From Leptospira venezuelensis (GTDB taxonomy: Bacteria; Spirochaetota; Leptospiria; Leptospirales; Leptospiraceae): DNA of 64,000 nucleotides. Under the pieces are notes generated by a model. That model had not been told where the DNA came from and did not search any database. It saw only the letters and a program-made list of their open reading frames with translations. The stretch is taken from positions 62,001 through 126,000 of the forward strand of contig NZ_NETS01000006.1 of NCBI RefSeq assembly GCF_002150035.1. Reading direction: 5' to 3'. How positions within the stretch are numbered: position 1 is the stretch's first letter; every line of letters begins with the position of its first letter. Shown here piece by piece: positions 17,552 through 25,275 of the stretch. The position numbers and the translations under genes were made by a program.

Positions 17552-17936
17552 AACCCCAAGGCCAAACAAAATCAATTAACATCTGTTGTTAAGCGAAATG
17601 ATGTAGTACAAACATGTACTTAGCAAAAGATTTTATAAGACTTGGGCTGAAAAAAACGGGAATGAGTTGACGGAGCAGAAAAAAGCCCCAATATGTGACA
17701 TAATATTCTAAACGGAAATGTAGTACTTTCTCCCAACCCGGAAGAGAGAAGGAAGAAACATTGCCGTCGGTCTGAGATAAAAAAACTCCCCTGGTTTGCC
17801 CAGGGGCCGGACCTTCCCGAAGGAATGTTGTTGGATGAGACATAAGTAACCTTATGTCGGATAAATGTCAACTACCTTCGAACCTTTTTGCTTAAAATTA
17901 ATTTTTTTGCCTCCGGGGCAAAAGAGGATCCAAGGT
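17552..17936. other. Candidate replication-origin region between parB and the replication-type gene
   Basis: About 385 bases rich in inverted repeats: TTAACA/TGTTAA near 17577-17592; AGTACA/TGTACT (around AACA) near 17606-17623; CCCCTGG/CCAGGGG around a 5-base loop near 17789-17807; and GACATAAG-TAAC-CTTATGTC at 17839-17858. The 10-mer ATGAGACATA (17835-17844) and a parS half-site (17855-17861) overlap the last repeat. There is no classical iteron array and no clear DnaA-box cluster that I could pick out by eye. Confidence 0.45.
17839..17858. promoter_or_regulatory. Perfect 8-bp inverted repeat before the replication-type gene
   Basis: GACATAAG and CTTATGTC arms around TAAC. The right arm runs into a TGTCGGA parS half-site. 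It lies 78 bases before the preferred start of the replication-type gene, where an autoregulatory operator would be expected. Confidence 0.45.
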
Positions 17937-18830
17937 ATGGGCGAGCATTTTCCATATATAAAATTCCTCTCGGACATCATCGATTCCGGGGTTTGGGCCA
18001 CTTTATCCCCAGCCGCCAAGACTCTATATCTCGTCCTGCTTAAATTTAGTGACCAGACCTTTAAGCCAGTCTGGCCTAGCAACGAAAGCTTGATTCGACT
18101 CACCGGCTTAAAGACTAAAAAATCTATCAACGAAGGAAAGAAAGACCTAGTAAGAGCGGGTCTTCTACAATTTGTCCCAGGGACCGGGCATAAGAACTCT
18201 ACTTATTATTTTTGCTTCAACTATCCCGGTTCCAGAATTCCACCCCAGGGGGTTATTTTTGGAAACCCCAGAGGGGTGCCGGAATCGACCCCAGGGGTGT
18301 TGGCGGGTAGCCCGGAGGGGGGTCAATCTGGAAACCCAAACAATATAAATATAACCATCCATAATACCCAAAACCAAAAACCTAGTTCTGAAAAGAAAGA
18401 ATTGAGTTTAGATTCTTTAAGAGAACGCTACGGAGATAGCATTTTGTCCGAATCGATGGAAATTGCGAAGGCACAAGGGTTAGGAGATAATTTAAATTAT
18501 ATTCGAGGAATTTGCAAAAATCTGTCCGGAAACAGACGGCCGAATTTTGAGCATACCTCCCCCGTCCAGTCTCAATCCACAAACCATTCTTTAGGAAAAG
18601 AAGCTTCCTGGATTGGATTTCTAGAATGGTGCAAGGGGAATCTTTCTAGAAGCAGCGTTGAAGTATTGGAGAAAATTCAGGTGGAACCGGATGGTAAGAC
18701 TCTTTTAGTAAAGGATCCGCTTCCTGAGACACTTAGGATGATCATTACAAAGTACTTCACAGACAAAATCCACCCCTCGATACTGGTTATATTTTCTGCC
18801 AAAGCCGAAGAAAACCGGGTACATGTTTAA
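17937..18830 (+). CDS. Winged-helix replication-type protein (probable replicon initiator)
   Basis: The longest frame starts at 17865, but the ATG at 17937 has AAGAGG 8-10 bases upstream and begins directly before the conserved part, so I prefer a 297-residue product. Residues 5-90 form a helix-turn-helix/winged-helix domain (IIDSGVWATLSPAAKTLYLV, then NESLIRLTGLKTKKSINEGK) of the kind found in plasmid replication initiators (HTH_36/RepA-N-like). A Pro/Gly/Asn-rich linker follows (about 95-140), then a DnaD-like helical C-terminal part (WIGFLEWCKGNLSRSSVEVL). Gene order parA-parB-rep beside candidate parS sites supports a role as the initiator of this replicon. A transcription factor is the alternative. 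Confidence 0.65.
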   Translation: MGEHFPYIKFLSDIIDSGVWATLSPAAKTLYLVLLKFSDQTFKPVWPSNESLIRLTGLKTKKSINEGKKDLVRAGLLQFVPGTGHKNSTYYFCFNYPGSRIPPQGVIFGNPRGVPESTPGVLAGSPEGGQSGNPNNINITIHNTQNQKPSSEKKELSLDSLRERYGDSILSESMEIAKAQGLGDNLNYIRGICKNLSGNRRPNFEHTSPVQSQSTNHSLGKEASWIGFLEWCKGNLSRSSVEVLEKIQVEPDGKTLLVKDPLPETLRMIITKYFTDKIHPSILVIFSAKAEENRVHV

Positions 18831-18851
18831 AAGGATCACGTTAAAGCTCTT

Positions 18852-21359
18852 ATGAATGAAGAATCCATCCGGATCAGCCATCCTCGACAAGTTAAAGTAA
18901 ACGAAATTAAGACCAAAGGTACGTTCGAATTTAAGGAAGGAGGACTTCGTTCTTATTCCGAACAATTGGACCATCCTGGTGTTGGGGTTTTAACCTTAGT
19001 TTTAAATCCAGGTTCTAGTTTTAATCAGATCAAATTACATCAGTCGGAACAATCCGGCACATTCTTTCCTGACTCTTTTAAATTCGAAATTTCTCTAGAT
19101 GGAAAAGTTTGGGAGCCGATTCTGCAAGAAACTGGTTTCAGAAGATTGAATAAAAAAGTGGGACAGTGGAACTTTTCGTTGGTCCGCGCTAACTTTCTAA
19201 AATTGGTCAGTAAGGTTTCTGAAAAAGAAGGAGCCAAATTTAAAGTTTCTATCGGTGCCTTAGAAGTTGGTATTTCCGGAGTCACTAAATTGGAAGTGAG
19301 TTCCGAAAAAGATAGATTTTGGGTAAAAGAAAATCTAATCGATGAAAGACCTGATTACGGCTGGTCTTCTGTGGAATCCAATCAGCCGAAGGAAGAATTT
19401 TTCCTAATGGATCTTGGCTCTATAAGTAGAGTGAATGAGCTAAGAGTTCTTTCGCCGAAGGACGGTCACTTACCTTTCCCGGAAACTTTTACAGTATATT
19501 ATAGCGAAGATGATCTGACTTGGAACCAGCTTTTAGAAGAGAACCAATTCTTATCCGAATTGGGGACTTGGTACCAATGGAGATTTTTACCTACGAATAT
19601 TCGCTTTTTGAAATTCGTCTCTCGTCCTCGTAAGATCCAAAATAAAGAAAAATATTCTACGAGCATTGTAGAGGTGGAATTATATGCGGCTCCATACTTG
19701 AGCGAGCTGACTCATAAACCTACCGCGGAGCCTCTCCCCTACGCTACTGTTCTTAGATCCGGCTTGGTTCGGCTCGCAATTGACGGAGAAACTTCTGAAG
19801 GTGCCGCAGTTCAGGCAAATGATAGAAGGTTGAGGGATGGATCTACCGAATACAAAGGTATCGTAGAGCTTGCTTCCGATGGAGAAGAGAAAGAAGGTGT
19901 TGTTGTTCAAGGGAATGACAGAAGATTAAAACATTCTACTGAGGCCTCTTATGGCTTGGTGCGCTTAGCTGCGAACGGCGAAAATCGGGCAGATAGGGTC
20001 GTGCAAGGAAATGATGATCGTTTAAAACCTTCTTCTACCCAAAGTTTTGGTATCGTAGAACTTGCGGAGAACGGTGAAACCAAAGAAGGCACTGTTGTTC
20101 AAGGAAATGACGATCGTTTGAAACATGCAACGAACCAAAAATTTGGTTTGGTGCAATTGGCTCCACCTGGAGATGCAAGTCCTGGAAAAGTGGTTACTTC
20201 CGATGATCCAAGACTTAGGCATGCTACTACAGAGAGTACGGGTATTTTAAGATTTGCTTCCAATGGAGAAGAGTCTGCAGATGCTGCGGTCCAGGGGAAT
20301 GATAAAAGATTAAAAATTTCTACTCCTCAGTCTTATGGGATCGTGAAGCTTGCTCGTTCAGGAGAAGCAAAAGAAGGCGCAGTTGTCCAGGGTGATGACG
20401 AAAGGCTGCGTAACGCTAGCACGGAGTATCCTGGTATCGTAACTGTTGCGCCAAAAGGAAAATCCATCCCTGGCCATGTGGTTTCTTCTGATGATCCTAG
20501 ATTGTCGGATGCAAGACAACCTCTTCCCCATACTCATGATTACGCTCCTAAAGAGCATGATTTCAGTTCTCATACTGGATATTTAAGATTGAAAGGTTCT
20601 GTAGAAGCGCCTTATGCAAACATCTCCCCTCCTCCTGAAAATGCAGGACTTGCGTATGCAAGGAATGAGAGTGAAAAAGGAGCGGGTATCGTAGGATCCG
20701 GTAGATTCTCCGGGATCTTAGGCTTCGGAGAAAAATTCGGAGTTCGTGGCGATAGCGCTTCCGGAGAAAAAGAATCCGCAGGTATTTTAGGTCTTGCTAA
20801 AAGAGGATTTGGTGGATGGTTCCATTCTAGATCCGGCCATGCTTTGTATGCGAGTGGAAAAGGGATCCCAAGTCTGAACGAAACAGGTTCTGGTAAAGCG
20901 ATCTTGGCAGAAGGTGATTCTGATTTTCATGGAACAGTATATCTCCAAACCGGAAAAGGTACAGATTGTATCGCTAAATTTTTCCAGGTTCAGTCTTCCG
21001 ATGTGATTGCGGAAGGAGATCTTCTCGCAATGGGAGAAGATGGAAAACTTCATAAATCCAGACAGCCGAATGCTACGAATATCGTAGGTGTCGCTGTGAA
21101 ATCAGCGGCTTTAGTTTTGGGAGACAAACCTCAGGCAGAAGGACAATGGCTGGTTGCAATTGCGGGAGTGGTCCTTGCAAATGTAGAAGCTCAATCTTAT
21201 CCTGTACAACCCGGAGACCTATTATGTTCTGGTCTTACCGGAGGCCATGCGGTCAGAGTTGCTCCTGAAAATTTAAAACCTGGAGCACTCGTAGCGAAAT
21301 CTCTGGGCTTACAAAGAAACGGCAGAGGACCAATCCAAGTCCTACTCTGCTGTAGTTGA
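18852..21359 (+). CDS. Discoidin-like domains fused to eight phage-tail-fibre-type repeats
   Basis: An 835-residue protein, ATG start, weak ribosome site. Residues about 10-145 and 150-290 look like two F5/8-type C (discoidin) domains, each with the SFKFEISLDGKVWEPI or TFTVYYSEDDLTWNQL strand. Residues about 303-558 hold eight tandem 32-residue repeats with consensus GIVxLAxxGExxEGxVVQGND-RL, the pattern of Phage_fiber_2 repeats of tail fibres. LPHTHDYAP and SSHTGYLRL follow, also tail-fibre-like. The C-terminal 250 residues are Gly-rich beta sequence with a compact end domain that may act as a trimerisation or chaperone module. There is no signal peptide. No other phage genes are nearby. A surface-adhesive or sugar-binding role is inferred. 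Confidence 0.8.
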   Translation: MNEESIRISHPRQVKVNEIKTKGTFEFKEGGLRSYSEQLDHPGVGVLTLVLNPGSSFNQIKLHQSEQSGTFFPDSFKFEISLDGKVWEPILQETGFRRLNKKVGQWNFSLVRANFLKLVSKVSEKEGAKFKVSIGALEVGISGVTKLEVSSEKDRFWVKENLIDERPDYGWSSVESNQPKEEFFLMDLGSISRVNELRVLSPKDGHLPFPETFTVYYSEDDLTWNQLLEENQFLSELGTWYQWRFLPTNIRFLKFVSRPRKIQNKEKYSTSIVEVELYAAPYLSELTHKPTAEPLPYATVLRSGLVRLAIDGETSEGAAVQANDRRLRDGSTEYKGIVELASDGEEKEGVVVQGNDRRLKHSTEASYGLVRLAANGENRADRVVQGNDDRLKPSSTQSFGIVELAENGETKEGTVVQGNDDRLKHATNQKFGLVQLAPPGDASPGKVVTSDDPRLRHATTESTGILRFASNGEESADAAVQGNDKRLKISTPQSYGIVKLARSGEAKEGAVVQGDDERLRNASTEYPGIVTVAPKGKSIPGHVVSSDDPRLSDARQPLPHTHDYAPKEHDFSSHTGYLRLKGSVEAPYANISPPPENAGLAYARNESEKGAGIVGSGRFSGILGFGEKFGVRGDSASGEKESAGILGLAKRGFGGWFHSRSGHALYASGKGIPSLNETGSGKAILAEGDSDFHGTVYLQTGKGTDCIAKFFQVQSSDVIAEGDLLAMGEDGKLHKSRQPNATNIVGVAVKSAALVLGDKPQAEGQWLVAIAGVVLANVEAQSYPVQPGDLLCSGLTGGHAVRVAPENLKPGALVAKSLGLQRNGRGPIQVLLCCS

Positions 21360-21393
21360 AAGATTCCCTGCATTGTTGCGGGGAAAGGTTAGA

Positions 21394-22266
21394 ATGAAAA
21401 AGATATTAGAAATTTATAAAACGGCAAAAACGCCGGTGTACTCTTTCGAGTTTTTCCCTCCAAAAACTCCGGAAGGAGAAGTGAAATTATTCGAAGCTGT
21501 GGAAGAATTGTCCAAAGTGGACCCAGGTTATATAACTGTAACCTATGGAGCTGGGGGTTCTACTCGGGACAAGACGATCCGCATTACTTCTGAGTTGGCC
21601 AAAAAATTTTCACTTCCTGCGGCAGCTCATTTTACCTGCGTTGGCGGAAATAAAGATGAGATCAAAGTTATTCTAAAGCAGATCCGAGATTCTGGTATTG
21701 AAAATCTAATGGCGCTTCGAGGAGATCCCCCGAAGGGAGAAGAGGCTTTTAAAAAGGTAGAAGGTGGATTCGGTTATGCAAGCGAACTGATCTCTTTTAT
21801 CAAACAAGAAGGTTTCGATTTTTGTATGGGAGCTGCTTGTTATCCTGAAAAACATCCGGAAGCTGCAAGTTTAGAATCTGATGTGGATAATCTGAAACGC
21901 AAAGTGGATTCAGGAGCTTCTTATTTGGTTTCTCAATTATTCTTTAAAAATTCAAATTTCGAATCTTTCTTAAATCTGATCCGTAAAAAAGGGATTAATG
22001 TACCTGTGATCCCGGGGATCATGCCGATCACTTCTTTCACTCAGATTGAAAGATTTAAGGCAATGGCTGCCTGTGAATTTCCGGAAAAACTAGTTTCCGA
22101 TTTAGAGGAAGTGAAAGATAATCCGGAAGAATTTTACAAAAGAAGTATCAATTTCTCAGTAAACCAAAGCCGTGAACTGGTCAAAATGGGCGCTCCAGGA
22201 ATCCATCTTTATACTCTAAACCAATCTCCTGCGAGTTTGGATATAGTTAGAGAACTGAAAAATTAA
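21394..22266 (+). CDS. metF: Methylenetetrahydrofolate reductase
   Basis: Reduces 5,10-methylene-THF to 5-methyl-THF with an FAD cofactor, supplying the methyl group for methionine. An in-frame TTG at 21373 precedes it, but the ATG at 21394 has GGGGAAAGG at proper spacing and is preferred, giving 290 residues, normal for the bacterial enzyme. Visible: the catalytic glutamate in YSFEFFPPKT, VTYGAGGSTRD, the folate-binding ALRGDPPKG, GAACYPEKHPEA and VSQLFFKN. It follows the tail-fibre-like gene by 34 bases and converges with mqnD (4-base overlap). In Leptospira metF is a second-chromosome gene, in line with the rest of the window. Confidence 0.97.
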   Translation: MKKILEIYKTAKTPVYSFEFFPPKTPEGEVKLFEAVEELSKVDPGYITVTYGAGGSTRDKTIRITSELAKKFSLPAAAHFTCVGGNKDEIKVILKQIRDSGIENLMALRGDPPKGEEAFKKVEGGFGYASELISFIKQEGFDFCMGAACYPEKHPEAASLESDVDNLKRKVDSGASYLVSQLFFKNSNFESFLNLIRKKGINVPVIPGIMPITSFTQIERFKAMAACEFPEKLVSDLEEVKDNPEEFYKRSINFSVNQSRELVKMGAPGIHLYTLNQSPASLDIVRELKN

Positions 22267-23090
22267 AGGAATAGATCCTTTTCTTTTTCTGGAGGAAGTA
22301 ATCCTGTTTCGAGGGCTTTTTGCTGTAATAAGCGGATGGCCCTTTCTCCTTCTTTCCCTAAACTTTTAGAAAATTCATTCACGTACAGATCTATATGTGC
22401 ATCCGCCACTTCTCTCGTTGTAGTTTGAGAATGTTTTAAAATATAATCGTACATACTTTCTCTATTTTGATAAGCGAGAGAAAGACTTTCCTTAATCGCC
22501 GAATCTAAGTCATGTTTTACTTGGGAAGAAAGATCTCTGCGTATCGCGATACATCCGAGTGGAATATGTGCTCCAGTTGTACCTTCCCACCATTCTCCTA
22601 AGTCTTCTACCTTTGCAAGACCTCTTGCTTCGTAAGTGAATCTTTCTTCGTGGATGACGATCCCGAAGTCAGCTTCTCCGTTTTTTACTTTGTCCAGGAT
22701 GAGGTCGTATCTTGTGGGAACTGGAGTAAAATCCCCTTTTAAGTATAGATGTGTAAGTAAGTTGGCAGTGGTCCAAAGCCCTGGCACCAAAATTTTTTTT
22801 CCGTTCGGAGTTCCTACCGAGGAGCCTGCTTTTTTTACGATAATTGGGCCGCAGTTCCTGCCAAGTGCGGATCCGCTGTCCAAAAGAGAATATTTGTCTG
22901 CCACATGGAATAAAGCTGCGAATGAAATTTTCGTGGCTTGGAATTTTCCTTTGTCTGCGAATTGGTTCAGTTGTTCCACATCGTACAGTTCTTCTTTGAT
23001 GGAAAATGGTGCTTTGGTTTTTCCTGAGATTAGATGATAGAAGATGAATGTGTCGTTTGGGCAGGGAGAATATGCCAGACTGAGTTCCAT
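22263..23090 (-). CDS. mqnD: 1,4-dihydroxy-6-naphthoate synthase (futalosine menaquinone pathway)
   Basis: Cleaves cyclic dehypoxanthine futalosine to 1,4-dihydroxy-6-naphthoate, a late step of the futalosine route to menaquinone. The ATG at 23088-23090 gives 275 residues; an in-frame TTG four codons upstream is less likely. The N-terminal signature LAYSPCPNDTFIFY is diagnostic of MqnD, and the fold is a periplasmic-binding-protein type with the expected IPLGCIAIRRD strand and GIVIHEERFTYE segment. No other mqn genes are in this window. Its presence implies that the organism makes menaquinone by this route rather than by the MenA-MenH route. Confidence 0.93.
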   Translation of the reverse strand: MELSLAYSPCPNDTFIFYHLISGKTKAPFSIKEELYDVEQLNQFADKGKFQATKISFAALFHVADKYSLLDSGSALGRNCGPIIVKKAGSSVGTPNGKKILVPGLWTTANLLTHLYLKGDFTPVPTRYDLILDKVKNGEADFGIVIHEERFTYEARGLAKVEDLGEWWEGTTGAHIPLGCIAIRRDLSSQVKHDLDSAIKESLSLAYQNRESMYDYILKHSQTTTREVADAHIDLYVNEFSKSLGKEGERAIRLLQQKALETGLLPPEKEKDLFL

Positions 23091-23187
23091 TCTTCCAGGC
23101 AATCAGTTTTGATTCTTTTGAAAACGAAAAAAGGAGGTGGAAGGAACATCCTCACTTAGTTCTATTGGAAAAGAATCGTAGGCGAAC

Positions 23188-24084
23188 TTGGATATTATTT
23201 CTAATTCACACAAATTTCCCAAATTGGACGGGCTTTTGCCCTTTCATACAATTGCTATGGATCTGGATGGAACACTTCTGGATTCCCGCGCTTCTATTTC
23301 GAGTTTGAATCATTATGTTTTGCAATCTGCATTGGATCAGGGAGTCGGGCTGATTATTGCTACCGGAAGAAGGTTTTCTTCTGCGCTCCCATATGCTCGG
23401 GAATTTCGGGGGAATGTTGCGGTGGTGGCCAATAATGGGCAGGTGCTCCGAAGTTCGCCCGATGGAGAAAGAATTTCGGAAACATATATTTCTGAAAAAG
23501 CTACATTTGCAGTTATATCTTTAGGAAAGAAGAAGGGGCACTCTCCCCTTCTCCATGTGGACCGCTTCGAAGAAGGGATTGATATCTTGTTAGAGTCTCC
23601 GATCACAGAGGATAAGTATCATAATTATTCGGGCGGAGATATTGCTAGAACCAAGGTAGTGTTGGACCTTCTGGAACATTCTTCCGATCGTGCGCTTGTA
23701 GTATGTTATCTTTCTTTAATAAAGGAAGAATTGATTGAATTAGAAAAGGAACTTCTATCCTTACCTGAATCTTCTGAATATAGAACTGTGATCACTAAAA
23801 TCCCAGGAGTTTCCTATTGTTTGGAAGTTTTGGAGAAGGGAGTCTCCAAGTGGACTGCCATCCAGTCGTATTTAAAAAATTCCGATTTGGATGAAGCGGG
23901 AGTTATCTCTTTTGGTGACGAGTTGAATGATAGGGAAATGCTTTTTTCTTCAGGATACGGATTTGCGATGAAGAATGCAGTGCAGAGTCTGAAAGAAGAC
24001 GCTTCTTATATTACTAAATATTCAAATAATGAAGATGGGATCGCGATGACTCTTTTGGAATTATCCGTGCTTTCGTTTAGATAA
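23188..24084 (+). CDS. Cof-type HAD-superfamily phosphatase
   Basis: A 298-residue haloacid-dehalogenase hydrolase. Motif I is MDLDGTLLDS (about 25-34) with the nucleophile Asp; motif II lies in IIATGRRFSSA; the motif III lysine is in EKGVSKWTAIQSY; motif IV is FGDELNDREM. A C2B cap lies between motifs II and III, typical of the Cof/YidA group acting on sugar phosphates or nucleotides such as FMN or pyridoxal phosphate. The start is uncertain: the frame begins at TTG 23188, since the next ATG already falls inside motif I. It is divergent from mqnD and overlaps the doubtful minus-strand gene at 24061. Confidence 0.85.
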   Translation: MDIISNSHKFPKLDGLLPFHTIAMDLDGTLLDSRASISSLNHYVLQSALDQGVGLIIATGRRFSSALPYAREFRGNVAVVANNGQVLRSSPDGERISETYISEKATFAVISLGKKKGHSPLLHVDRFEEGIDILLESPITEDKYHNYSGGDIARTKVVLDLLEHSSDRALVVCYLSLIKEELIELEKELLSLPESSEYRTVITKIPGVSYCLEVLEKGVSKWTAIQSYLKNSDLDEAGVISFGDELNDREMLFSSGYGFAMKNAVQSLKEDASYITKYSNNEDGIAMTLLELSVLSFR

Positions 24085-24354
24085 GACTTTTTGATTTTTA
24101 TCAATCTTCACTTCGCAGGACGAGCAAGCAGTCTCGTAACAACCGAAACTTGTCTCTTTGATTTGGGTTTTGCTAAATAAACTTTTAATGGAAGAAGCGA
24201 GCGGAAAGCCCAAATAAACCGCTGCAGAGCATACTACGAGATAAACAATTTTATCTTGGAAGGCTATGTCCCAAACCATAAGGTCATTTTGAAATTCGTT
24301 CTCAACACATGCAAGAGGAATATTTTTCGGATCTCTCTGACAGTATTTTGACAA
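24061..24354 (-). CDS. Doubtful small membrane protein
   Basis: A 97-residue frame with one hydrophobic segment (IVYLVVCSAAVYLGFPLASSI) and Cys-rich surroundings (CYETACSSCEV). It starts at TTG 24354. The first codon overlaps the heme-operon promoter elements described below, and its 3' end overlaps the phosphatase gene by 24 bases. Composition is protein-like in the middle. A shorter start further in is possible, for example at the methionine of DLMVWDIAF. I list it as possible only. Confidence 0.4.
   Translation of the reverse strand: MSKYCQRDPKNIPLACVENEFQNDLMVWDIAFQDKIVYLVVCSAAVYLGFPLASSIKSLFSKTQIKETSFGCYETACSSCEVKIDKNQKVLSKRKHG
24338..24353. promoter_or_regulatory. HemR box (TGACA-N6-TGACA) upstream of hemA
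   Basis: TGACA at 24338-24342 and 24349-24353 separated by six bases, a perfect match to the hem-box described for the Leptospira response regulator HemR. The second half overlaps the -35 element of the promoter. The regulator gene itself (30002-30694) is in the operon that this box controls, so autoregulation is expected. Confidence 0.8.
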
Positions 24355-24378
24355 ATAAGGCCCTGAATTAGGTATGAT
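24348..24378 (+). promoter_or_regulatory. Promoter of the heme operon
   Basis: TTGACA (24348-24353) and TATGAT (24373-24378) with 19 bases between them, longer than the usual 17, which fits a promoter that needs an activator. The -10 ends 9 bases before the hemA ATG, so the transcript would be nearly leaderless; hemA also has no visible Shine-Dalgarno sequence. Confidence 0.6.
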
Positions 24379-24387
24379 CGAAGATAG

Positions 24388-25275
24388 ATGTGGTCCACAT
24401 TACAAGTTTTTCACTCTGAATCTTCCGACAGGGATTTATTAGCTCTGCCTGACGCGTTTTCTTGGAAGACTTGTATGCGCACTGTTCTTGTCTCAGATTC
24501 AAGGATCCATCCTCATCCGGAAAATCTTCCTTCTCATTGGGAAAGTAAATCCGGTTATGAAGCGTATAGACTTCTGCTCGAAATTATCTCAGGCCTAAAA
24601 TCCAAATTATTCGGAGAAACAGAAGTTCTCTCTCAGTTCAAACAAAGATTCCAAGAATTACCTGATCTTGCTTTCGGAGATTATCTGGCAAAACTTAGAG
24701 ACAATCTGATCGAAGACTGCAGAACTCTTCGCTCCGGATATTTGCAAAATTTAGGTGAACAATCTTACGGCGGTTTGGCTGATAAATATTTATCTGAAGC
24801 CTTAAATCCTCCTAAGGAAATTGTACTTTTTGGAACAGGTCAGCTTGCTGAAAAAATCCTACCTTGGCTTTCTCATTCTAATAGAAAAACTAAGATCGTA
24901 GGACGTAATCCAAATCGTTTGGAATTTTTATCTTCTGTTTCCGGCGCTTCTTCTCATCTGATGGAAGACTGGACTCCAAATGGAGAGGCTTGGGTGATCG
25001 CTGCACCTATGGACTGCTCTGCTTGGATGGACAAATTGGCTCCGGGAAATCTGGTCTTAGATTTTAGAGAAGATCCTTTAGAAGAATCTTGGCCTTCAGA
25101 TATCGTATATATTTCCTTTGCAGAAATGCTTTCTTCCTTGAAAGAAACAGAAGAGAGAACTAGAAAAGTAAAGGAAGAATTAAAATCCGTTTTAGATGAA
25201 CTTTTGGAAGAAAGAGAACTGGAAGCTCATCAATTTGTATTCGGTTGGGATGACCTACCTTGTCCGACGTTTTAA
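24388..25275 (+). CDS. hemA: Glutamyl-tRNA reductase, short form
   Basis: First step of C5 heme synthesis: reduces glutamyl-tRNA to glutamate-1-semialdehyde, the substrate of HemL encoded downstream. Recognisable parts are the catalytic cysteine in WKTCMRTVLV (the STCNRTE position), the helix AYRLLLEIISGLKSKLFGETEVLSQF with the conserved Gly-Glu, and a Rossmann-like NADP domain (IVLFGTGQLAEKIL, then KIVGRNPNRLEF). At 295 residues it is about 120 shorter than the usual enzyme; most of the C-terminal dimerisation domain is missing or replaced by a short coiled coil (ETEERTRKVKEELKSV). No frameshift is evident, and the next gene overlaps by 16 bases. Confidence 0.88.
   Translation: MWSTLQVFHSESSDRDLLALPDAFSWKTCMRTVLVSDSRIHPHPENLPSHWESKSGYEAYRLLLEIISGLKSKLFGETEVLSQFKQRFQELPDLAFGDYLAKLRDNLIEDCRTLRSGYLQNLGEQSYGGLADKYLSEALNPPKEIVLFGTGQLAEKILPWLSHSNRKTKIVGRNPNRLEFLSSVSGASSHLMEDWTPNGEAWVIAAPMDCSAWMDKLAPGNLVLDFREDPLEESWPSDIVYISFAEMLSSLKETEERTRKVKEELKSVLDELLEERELEAHQFVFGWDDLPCPTF

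Noticed and set aside
19760..20520. Tandem DNA repeats that could look like a CRISPR array or minisatellite
   Set aside because: The periodicity is 96 bases and in frame; the amino-acid pattern is far better conserved than the DNA. They are protein repeats.
18852..21359. Prophage
   Set aside because: Only the tail-fibre-like repeats suggest a phage. No integrase, terminase, capsid, lysis gene or attachment site was seen on either side.
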